Both the position numbers and the translations under genes were made by a program. From assembly GCA_017453465.1 (NCBI GenBank), contig JAFTEV010000032.1, positions 1 through 39,415 on the forward strand: 39,415 nt of DNA, read 5' to 3'. This document shows positions 33,336 through 39,415 of this stretch, piece by piece (positions within the stretch are counted from its first letter, which is position 1; each line of letters starts with the position of its first letter). The notes below the pieces were generated by a model. It made no database searches, was not told where the DNA came from, and was given only the letters and a program-made list of their open reading frames with translations. This stretch comes from Bacteroidaceae bacterium (lineage in GTDB: Bacteria > Bacteroidota > Bacteroidia > Bacteroidales > Bacteroidaceae).

Positions 33336-36300
33336 ATGAAGAATATTTTGGGACTGGACTTGGGAACCACAAGTATAGGTTGGGCATTAATTAAGACTGA
33401 TGCCAATAGTAATCCTTGCGAAATACTACGCATTGGAGTTAGACGAGTGCCTTTGGCAGAAAATGAAGACAACAAGTTTGTCAAGGGACAGTCAATTACA
33501 ATTAATTCAGAAAGAACAACCACAAGAGGAATGCGTAGGAATAATGACAGATATAAACTTCGACGACTGGCATTATCACAAAAATTGTCTTCGCTTGGAA
33601 TGGAACCAAGCGATGTGTTAATGAGACTCCATCTTTTGGAACTATGGCAACTTCGTGCAAAAGCAGTAACAGAAGAGGTGTCTTTGCCAGAATTAGGCAG
33701 AATACTCTATCATATCAACAAGAAAAGGGGGTACAAGCACTCAAACATTGATGAAGAAAAATCAAAACGTGACTTTGTCAAAAAGGTGAATGAACGCTAT
33801 ACGGAATTACATGGAATGAATATGACCATAGGCCAATACTTTGCATGGAAACTGACAGACACAGCCATCACAAAAGATGGTAAAACATATTACGTTTACA
33901 GGATAAAGGATCACGTCTTTCCCCGCAGAGCTTACGAGGAAGAGTTTGATGCCATCATGCAATGCCAACAGAAGTATCATCCTGTTGTACTGACCAACGA
34001 AGTCATCGACCATATAAAAAACAATATTATATTTTATCAGCGTGACTTACGTTCATGTAAGCATCTTGTTTCTGTTTGTGATTTTGAAAAAAGACATTTC
34101 TACGATAAGGAGGGCAACTTGAAACGTAACAAAAGGGATGAGATTGTCTATGATGGACCTAGAGTAGCACCGTGCTCGTCCCCTCTCTTTCAAATATTCA
34201 AAATATGGCAATCGGCCAACAATATACGCTTTCACAACAAGAGTAAGGAATATCTTGATATAACTAGAGAGCAAAGACGTGAGATAGCTTTCTTCATGGA
34301 CTGTAATGAGAAAATTGAGCTTGAGAATGTCAAGCGTATATTGGAGTTGAACGATAACTCTGGGTGGTATTGTGACAAAGCAATAAAAAATGGTATCAGA
34401 GGCAATAGAACTAAATACACAATAGTCAAGGCTTTATCAAGGCTCCCTCAAGAAAAGATAGCAGAAATTACCCGCTTTAATCTTGAGATGGAGCCAATAG
34501 GGATTTTTGACACCGAGACAGAGGAGGTTCTCATGAAGGTTAAGAAAACTTACCAACGTGAACCACTCTACAGGCTTTGGCACATCATATATTCTATAAA
34601 AAAAGAGGAAGAGCGCAAAAGTGCAGTGACAAAATTTTTATTGTCATTTGGCGTGGATGACGATGATGTGATACAAAAACTCGCTGGTATTGATTTCACA
34701 ACATTTGGCTACGGGAACATCTCTGCAAAGGCTATCTGTAGAATACTCCCCTATATGATGGATGGCATCGAGTATAGTGAGGCTTGCGAATACGTTGGTA
34801 TAAACCACTCTAACAGTTTGAGCAAGGAAGAAAATGACAAAAGGGAATTAATGAGCCAACTGCCGTCCTTGAAAAAGAATAGTCTCCGACAGCCTACAGT
34901 TGAAAAAATACTCAACCAAACTATCAATGTGTTCAATAGTATTAATGACCGTTTAAATAAAAAAGGAGAACACATCGATGAGGTTAGAGTAGAATTGGCT
35001 CGCGAGCTGAAGCAAAGCAAGGACGAACGCCACAAGGCGAGCGAAGATATGAAAGCCTTGGAAAGCAAGAACAATGAGTATAAATCTATCATAGAAAAGG
35101 AATATAATATAAAAGCGACAAAAAAAAATCTTTTGAGATACCGATTGTGGAAAGAGTCAAACAAGAGTTGCTTCTATTGTGAACAGCCAATCGGTTTCAC
35201 ATCATTCGCCAACGAGCTTGAGGAGGAACGTGAACACATCCTTCCAAAAAGTTTGCACTACGATGACAGTTTTGCCAACCAAGTGTGTTCCTGCAGGAAA
35301 TGTAACAGCGACAAAGGAGGACGCACTGCACTTGACTACATGCGTACTACACCCTATCTTCAGCAATATATTGACAAAGTAAACAGATTGTATCAGACCA
35401 ACAAAATAAGCGGAAAGAAATACTCTCATCTACTGGCATCATACGATGACTACATAAAACGGAAAGAGGCTGGAAAAGAGACTAAAGAGGACATCCAAAT
35501 ATGGGAGAAACCCATCGACCGGCAATTACGATTATCTCAATATATCTCAAGAAAGGCTATAGAAATACTCTCCTATGCCTGTCGTAATGTTGTGGCCACT
35601 AGTGGCACCGTAACTGCTATCATTAGACATGCATGGGGGTATGACACGTTGTTAAAAGAATTGAACTTGCCTGATTATCGCAATGCTAATTTAACGGAGT
35701 TTGTTGAGTATGTCAGCAAAGGGCAAAAGAAAAAGAGGGAAACCATAAAGAACTGGACAAAACGGCTTGATAACCGCCACCATGCCATAGACGCATTGGT
35801 AGTGGCTTGTACCTCAAGTTCAATGATACAGAAGATAAACACTATCCATGCTTCAAAACAAGAAATGCGTGATGAAATTACCAATGCAAGAAAAACATGG
35901 GACGAGAACAACATTCTTGTTCAGTGGTTACGGGAAAGATGCCCCTTCAAAAGACTATGTGTATTGCAACATGTTTCCTCCATTTTCATTTCCATGAAAG
36001 TGGGGAAAAAAGTTACGACGCCTGGAAAACGTAAAGAGTTTAAGCATGGTAAGCCCGTGATTAGGCAAGAAGGCCTGAAAATTCCACGTGGACCGCTACA
36101 TGAGGAGGCTCTATATGGCTCAATAATAATAAACGGAAAGAAAGAAATTGTCAAACGATATAAACTTGGTAAAGGTGCTATCGGATACCTTTTCAGAGGA
36201 AAAGAAAAGTGTGAGGTAAAAAGGGACAAGACTGGAAAATTCATAATAAAAGATAGCATTGCAGAAGTCCTTGACAGCATTGTGGACAAGCACATTAGAA

Positions 36301-37085
36301 CCTTAGTGGAGAAAAGGCTTAACCGTAAATTTCTCCCGAAGGGTGAGACTTATCGTTCAGAAGCTGAGAAAAAATTGCAGGAAGGCTGTGAATATGATGG
36401 CGAAAAAAGATGCAAAGAGGCGTTGGAACAACTTAACGGACTTGACGATGACCCTATCTACTTTGACGATGAGAAAACTCGTGCTGTCAAGTACATTCGT
36501 TGCAAAACAGGACTTAATGCTGTTCGTCCATTGAGATACAACGAGAAAAACGAGCCTATCACCTATGCCCTGCCCAAAAACAACCACCATGTGGCAATCT
36601 ACAGGGACGAACAGGGCAATATCGTGGAAAGCGTTTGCACCTTCTGGGAGGCTGTGGAACGTACAAACCATAAAATACCTTGCATTATTTGCAATCCAAA
36701 ACAAGTATGGGAAAACATTAAGATAAGGAAGGCAAGCGGAGAAGATTTCCCTCAAGCACTGATTGACTCCCTGCCAAAGTCAGATTGGACATTCGTGGAA
36801 AGTTTACAGCAAAACGAAATGTTCATCATAAATATGAATAGAGATGAGGTACTGTATTATATCGAAAGAAACAACTTCAGTACAATAAGTCATCACCTCT
36901 ACCGCGTACAGGCATTGTCAGAAGGAGATTACATATTTCGGCTTCATACAGACACAAAAACAGAGAGAAATTCGGAATCAAGTGCTAGTAAAAGGTTTGT
37001 TAGGTTGTCACTAAAACAGTTCTTTAAGACCCAACATCAAAAAGTAATAATTTCTATTTTGGGTGAAATATCCATTGCTCCCTGA
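33336..37085 (+). CDS. cas9: Type II-C-like Cas9 RNA-guided endonuclease
   Basis: 1249 aa. RuvC-I is ILGLDLGTTSIGWALI with catalytic D8. An arginine-rich bridge helix follows (about 58-85, RTTTRGMRRNNDRYKLRR), then an alpha-helical REC lobe to about 530. RuvC-II has E553 in VRVELAREL. The HNH domain (about 600-680) has E633-H634 in EREHILPKS and N657 in CNSDKGG, the 23-residue H-to-N spacing found in SpCas9. RuvC-III has H816 and D819 in HHAIDALVVA. The rest is the PAM-interacting C-terminal region. All nuclease residues are present, so I predict an active enzyme. The HNH also has C612, C615, C651, C653 and C656, which could bind zinc. The gene has clearly lower GC and AT-ending codons compared with PFOR and the gene at 37624, suggesting transfer. 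No cas1, cas2 or csn2 follows. IscB is excluded by the length and REC lobe. Confidence 0.95.
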   Translation: MKNILGLDLGTTSIGWALIKTDANSNPCEILRIGVRRVPLAENEDNKFVKGQSITINSERTTTRGMRRNNDRYKLRRLALSQKLSSLGMEPSDVLMRLHLLELWQLRAKAVTEEVSLPELGRILYHINKKRGYKHSNIDEEKSKRDFVKKVNERYTELHGMNMTIGQYFAWKLTDTAITKDGKTYYVYRIKDHVFPRRAYEEEFDAIMQCQQKYHPVVLTNEVIDHIKNNIIFYQRDLRSCKHLVSVCDFEKRHFYDKEGNLKRNKRDEIVYDGPRVAPCSSPLFQIFKIWQSANNIRFHNKSKEYLDITREQRREIAFFMDCNEKIELENVKRILELNDNSGWYCDKAIKNGIRGNRTKYTIVKALSRLPQEKIAEITRFNLEMEPIGIFDTETEEVLMKVKKTYQREPLYRLWHIIYSIKKEEERKSAVTKFLLSFGVDDDDVIQKLAGIDFTTFGYGNISAKAICRILPYMMDGIEYSEACEYVGINHSNSLSKEENDKRELMSQLPSLKKNSLRQPTVEKILNQTINVFNSINDRLNKKGEHIDEVRVELARELKQSKDERHKASEDMKALESKNNEYKSIIEKEYNIKATKKNLLRYRLWKESNKSCFYCEQPIGFTSFANELEEEREHILPKSLHYDDSFANQVCSCRKCNSDKGGRTALDYMRTTPYLQQYIDKVNRLYQTNKISGKKYSHLLASYDDYIKRKEAGKETKEDIQIWEKPIDRQLRLSQYISRKAIEILSYACRNVVATSGTVTAIIRHAWGYDTLLKELNLPDYRNANLTEFVEYVSKGQKKKRETIKNWTKRLDNRHHAIDALVVACTSSSMIQKINTIHASKQEMRDEITNARKTWDENNILVQWLRERCPFKRLCVLQHVSSIFISMKVGKKVTTPGKRKEFKHGKPVIRQEGLKIPRGPLHEEALYGSIIINGKKEIVKRYKLGKGAIGYLFRGKEKCEVKRDKTGKFIIKDSIAEVLDSIVDKHIRTLVEKRLNRKFLPKGETYRSEAEKKLQEGCEYDGEKRCKEALEQLNGLDDDPIYFDDEKTRAVKYIRCKTGLNAVRPLRYNEKNEPITYALPKNNHHVAIYRDEQGNIVESVCTFWEAVERTNHKIPCIICNPKQVWENIKIRKASGEDFPQALIDSLPKSDWTFVESLQQNEMFIINMNRDEVLYYIERNNFSTISHHLYRVQALSEGDYIFRLHTDTKTERNSESSASKRFVRLSLKQFFKTQHQKVIISILGEISIAP

Positions 37086-37134
37086 GATTATCCAAGGTGG
37101 AGATTATCAACACCTATTAAGAAATCCTATAGAA

Positions 37135-37165
37135 CAAAAAATCCTGACCAACAATGGCCAGGATT
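37135..37165 (-). terminator. Terminator downstream of the CRISPR array
   Basis: On the minus strand, AATCCTGGCCA (37165-37155) pairs with TGGTCAGGATT (37150-37140) with one wobble, around a 4-base loop, followed by TTTTTTG. The plus-strand version has a mismatch and no T-run, so it serves the minus-strand array transcript and not cas9. Confidence 0.75.
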
Positions 37166-37241
37166 CCATTTAGTTGCACCATTTTTTCTTTGCGAAAACC
37201 TACATATATTATTGGTATTTAAATTATTACCATTATAGGGG

Positions 37242-37408
37242 GGGGGCAAAGATACTAATTTTTCTGCAAATCACAACATGTCTGCAACAAGGACAAGACC
37301 CAGAGCGGGTGCAAAGATACTAATTTTTCTGCAAATCACAACCACGGAACTTTGCCGTTGCGTCGTAAAAGTGGGTGCAAAGATACTAATTTTTCTGCAA
37401 ATCACAAC
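37242..37408 (-). CRISPR. Three-repeat CRISPR array, antisense to cas9
   Basis: Three 36-base repeats lie at 37242-37277, 37307-37342 and 37373-37408, separated by unrelated spacers of 29 (37278-37306) and 30 bases (37343-37372). The second and third repeats are identical; the first differs at one base (G for T at position 4 on the plus strand) and extends a run of nine Gs. In crRNA sense (minus strand) the repeat starts GTTGTGATTTGCAGAAAAAT and continues TAGTATCTTTGCACCC, close to the GTTGTGATTTGC class of Bacteroidetes type II-C repeats. Orientation follows from the match to the tracrRNA anti-repeat. Each repeat contains TTG at positions 2-4, 19 bases, and TATCTTTG at 24-31, a full Bacteroidetes promoter. 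A GCACCC word in a GC-poor stretch at 37432-37437 (minus sense) may be the relic of a fourth repeat. No cas1/cas2 lies nearby. Confidence 0.92.
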
Positions 37409-37570
37409 TCACGCGGTTATTCTTTTTTTTGGGGTGCGGAACTGTCTATGTAGTTTGCACTGGTCATAATGTGCCTCATTATTTGTATCTTTTGAGGGCC
37501 ATTTTTCATTTTCAACTATGCTTTTACGCATTTTTTGCTGTTGAAATCTGACTTTCTTGCGTTTCGTTGC
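37409..37570. other. Non-coding region between the array and the next gene
   Basis: T-rich intergenic sequence lying on the promoter side of the array. It could include a leader, but apart from a GGGTGC word near 37432 I see no conserved element and no gene. Confidence 0.4.
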
Positions 37571-37600
37571 TTGCTGTGTGGAAGTTTTTGTGTACTTTTG
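37571..37600 (+). promoter_or_regulatory. Promoter of the acidic-tract protein gene
   Basis: TTG at 37571-37573, a 19-base gap and TACTTTTG at 37593-37600 match the consensus. It lies 23 bases before the chosen ATG at 37624, which supports that start over the in-frame ATG at 37567. Confidence 0.72.
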
Positions 37601-37623
37601 CAGATATTGACACGTTTTTGATT

Positions 37624-39096
37624 ATGGCTAAAAAGAATACAAAGAAGAAGGCGCAGGGGACACTGCAGGCCCTGTCGCCAGAGAGGTTCCTGAGGGAGAA
37701 GGCCAGGGGGCTGGAGATTGGCAAGTGTTATGTGTCGAAAGACATCAGGATGTATGGCGAGGGGCATGTGGTGGTGTGCCGACTGCACAAGACGGGGAGG
37801 GTGAGTGTGGCTTTTTACCTGCTGGATGTTTTCTGCCTGGGCGTGAAGGATACGTTCTACAGGCTCCGCATGGACGAGTATGAGTTTGAACATCTGCTCA
37901 GGACATTGCTGTCGGGGGAGAGCATCGTGGAGTGTACATACGACGAGGCGCACAACTGGGTGTATGGGGCTGTGGCTTTTGCCGAGGAAGCGGGCATTCG
38001 GCCTCACAGGGACTTCGGCTTGACGCAATACATGCTGAAGGAGGACACGGACGAGGTGCCGCTGATAGAGTTTGAGTTTGGAAGGGAGGGCAGGCATTTC
38101 CTTGTCTGCCACAGCAATCTGGAGGCAAGCAAGTATGTGCCTACGCTGAAGGCGCACCTGGGGGAGAACTTCGACGTGCTGATTGGGGACGGAAGGGATG
38201 TGTTTGACGAGGATGAGGAGGATGATGAGGAGGATGAGGAGGATGTGTTCGACTTTTCGGACCACCCGATGTTCAAGACTTACGGCCCCAGCACGGAGTA
38301 CAGCTATAGGCACCCGGAGTATCCGCAGGTGCTCACGCTGGAAAATCGGTGGCTGGCTCCAGAGCTGTGTGACCCGAAGAATGCCGTCAGGCTTGACGAC
38401 AAGCTGATTCATCGTATCTTGTCGCTTCCACGCGATAGTGCGAGACGCGACCTTGAGGCTCTCATCATGTTCCACATAGGGCTTACCTGCGACCACCTGC
38501 CAGAGGAGGAGGAGTTTAACGGCGTGGTTGGCACGGCCTCGATGTTGCTGGCCGAGGTGGGCAACGAGGACAGCAGCCTCGATGTGGTGCTGGAGGTGTT
38601 GCGCCAGTCGGAGGACTTCTATAATTATCACATCAATGATGCTGGCGAGGAGATTTTCACGCCCACCCTCTATAAGCTGGGGCAGCGTCGGTTGCAGAAG
38701 CTGATGGACTTTGCCAAGGAGGAGGGTCTCCACACGTATGGCAAATATCAGGTGTTCCCTGCTGTGGCTCAAATCGCCATCCAGCAACCAGAACGGCGCA
38801 GTGAAGTCGTTGAGTGGTTTCGCGAATACTTGCAGTTTGCCGTCGAAGCTTTGCCCGAAACGAAGAGCCTGGACAGCATCGTTGCGGGACTGATGGTTTG
38901 CGACCTTGTGAATATCCGCGCAAAAGAATTGCTCAGCGAGATTCGTGCTCTGTTCGACACGGGCCTGGTTGACATTGGCTGTTGCGGAAGGTATGAAAGT
39001 GTTGAAAGGGACATCTTGCACCCATCCTACCCCCCTTCCTGCAATGTCCATCTTGACATTTACGAAAGATTCGCTGAGCTTGGGAAATTCACTTAA
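37624..39096 (+). CDS. Conserved Bacteroidales protein with acidic tract, possibly DUF1186-like C-terminus
   Basis: 490 aa from ATG 37624 (basic start MAKKNTKKKAQG). The in-frame ATG at 37567 precedes the promoter and is rejected. The N-terminal part (about 25-190) has G-H-V-V-V-C-R-L-H-K-T-G, Y-L-L-D-V-F-C-L-G-V-K-D-T and Y-E-F-E-H-L-L, a pattern I have seen in unnamed Bacteroidetes proteins. An acidic tract (DEDEEDDEEDEED, encoded by GAGGAT-type microsatellite) lies near residue 197. The C-terminal half is helical with E-R-R-S-E-V-V-E-W-F-R-E-Y and may be DUF1186-like. No catalytic motif or signal peptide was seen. It follows the array on the opposite strand to the array transcript, with typical host GC content, so it is probably a flanking chromosomal gene. 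Confidence 0.65.
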   Translation: MAKKNTKKKAQGTLQALSPERFLREKARGLEIGKCYVSKDIRMYGEGHVVVCRLHKTGRVSVAFYLLDVFCLGVKDTFYRLRMDEYEFEHLLRTLLSGESIVECTYDEAHNWVYGAVAFAEEAGIRPHRDFGLTQYMLKEDTDEVPLIEFEFGREGRHFLVCHSNLEASKYVPTLKAHLGENFDVLIGDGRDVFDEDEEDDEEDEEDVFDFSDHPMFKTYGPSTEYSYRHPEYPQVLTLENRWLAPELCDPKNAVRLDDKLIHRILSLPRDSARRDLEALIMFHIGLTCDHLPEEEEFNGVVGTASMLLAEVGNEDSSLDVVLEVLRQSEDFYNYHINDAGEEIFTPTLYKLGQRRLQKLMDFAKEEGLHTYGKYQVFPAVAQIAIQQPERRSEVVEWFREYLQFAVEALPETKSLDSIVAGLMVCDLVNIRAKELLSEIRALFDTGLVDIGCCGRYESVERDILHPSYPPSCNVHLDIYERFAELGKFT

Positions 39097-39097
39097 T

Positions 39098-39229
39098 TAA
39101 AAGTTAAAAGTTAAAATGGGCTTTAAGTTAAAAGTTAAAATGCCATGCGGAATGCCCGTGCACTGCGCCAGCCCATTTTAACTTTTAACTTTTAACTTTT
39201 AACTTAAAGCCCATTTTAACTTTTAAGTA
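39098..39229. repeat. Palindromic AGTTAAA-unit repeat after the acidic-tract gene
   Basis: Left arm: TTAAAAGTTAAAAGTTAAAA, TGGGCTTTAAGTTAAAAG, TTAAAATG (39098-39140). Right arm: the complement at about 39175-39229, with two extra 7-base TTTAACT units. The centre has ATGCCATGC and GCGCCAGC-type bases. RNA from either strand would fold into a very long hairpin. GTTAAAATGCCATGC also occurs at 16780-16794. It probably ends transcription of the gene before it. Confidence 0.65.
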
Positions 39230-39415
39230 TCTGTTCAAAATTAATTGTACATATAATTTGTTTTTACCACAGATTACACGGATTACACTGATTTTGTTAT
39301 AATCCTAAAATCCGCAACTAATAGTCATGGGGACTAATTTTGCTGTCTGGTGCTCCATTTGACGATTCTTCTGTCGTTATAGACGTGATTATGTTTGTTT
39401 CTTCCCCACCTTCCC
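39230..39415. other. Gene-free right edge with CCACAGATTACACGGATT motif
   Basis: No gene can be supported. CCACAGATTACACGGATTAC at 39267-39286 is a tandem ACAGATTAC/ACGGATTAC/ACTGATT repeat of a kind common in Bacteroidetes intergenic DNA. Two minus-strand frames are open from the window edge to 39318 and 39334, too short to call a gene. Confidence 0.35.

Noticed and set aside
33336-37085. IscB or a TnpB-like ancestor instead of Cas9
   Set aside because: The protein has a long helical REC lobe, 1249 residues, a matching tracrRNA and an array with the corresponding repeat.
37516-39051. 511-aa antisense frame opposite the acidic-tract gene
   Set aside because: Shadow of the plus-strand gene, which has a consensus promoter and sensible protein composition.
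39318-39415. 3' end of a minus-strand gene entering from the right edge
   Set aside because: Two frames are open for about 27-32 codons; neither is recognisable, and chance open frames of this length are common.

Overview
The window looks like part of a Bacteroidales chromosome, most probably Prevotella or a close relative. Three things point there. Upstream regions carry the Bacteroidetes -7 element TAnnTTTG, often with a TTG/TTTG box 19-20 bases upstream. Starts lack clear Shine-Dalgarno sequences. The gene content is typical of the group: secreted proteins with a C-terminal sorting-like tail or dockerin, DUF6452/DUF6048-like proteins next to ApbE, an AddA/RecB-like helicase-nuclease, PFOR and a GH43 enzyme. 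Nearly all genes are on the plus strand. No rRNA, tRNA or insertion sequence was recognised.

Layout. 1-6032: the decayed 3' end of a surface protein and two large secreted proteins, the second (1260 aa) with three D-[DE]-L-Q-A-x-L modules and a terminal dockerin. 6033-11891: a PpiD/SurA-type foldase and a multidomain GH43 glycosidase. 11946-17897: UvrD/AddA-like helicase-nuclease, ruvC, a convergent BtpA-family gene and a class I amidotransferase-like hydrolase. 18489-22622: a membrane-anchored family 2 glycosyltransferase, then a tight run of a DUF6452-like lipoprotein, a DUF6048-like protein, ApbE and a Crp/Fnr regulator. 22786-29309: M3 metallopeptidase, small lipoprotein, dCMP deaminase, S41 protease, an AAA ATPase and a small conserved protein. 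29368-32922: PFOR. 33003-37408: a compact type II-C-like CRISPR locus. 37624-39096: a 490-aa protein with an acidic tract. The tail is a palindromic repeat.

The most interesting region is the CRISPR locus at 33129-37408. It has a 1249-aa Cas9 with intact RuvC and HNH residues, a predicted tracrRNA divergent from cas9, and a three-repeat, two-spacer array downstream in antisense orientation. No cas1, cas2 or csn2 lies in the window. Read on the minus strand, every 36-nt repeat contains a complete Bacteroidetes promoter (TTG-N19-TATCTTTG), so each crRNA could be transcribed from its own promoter. This parallels the repeat promoters known in Neisseria type II-C, but with the Bacteroidetes promoter code. 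The tracrRNA has its own promoter (TTTG-N20-TAACTTTG) and terminator. The cas9 promoter itself resembles a degenerate repeat. The locus is visibly more AT-rich than its neighbours, which suggests transfer.

A second theme is repeat DNA between genes. Seven-base units (ATTCCTC/ATTCCTA) and AATTG-rich units form a composite element at several loci in both orientations. One array forms the start of the signal peptide of the DUF6452-like lipoprotein, where a change of one unit would shift the frame. Another, of 18 units, ends six bases before the M3 peptidase start codon. Both are candidates for slippage-driven variation of expression.
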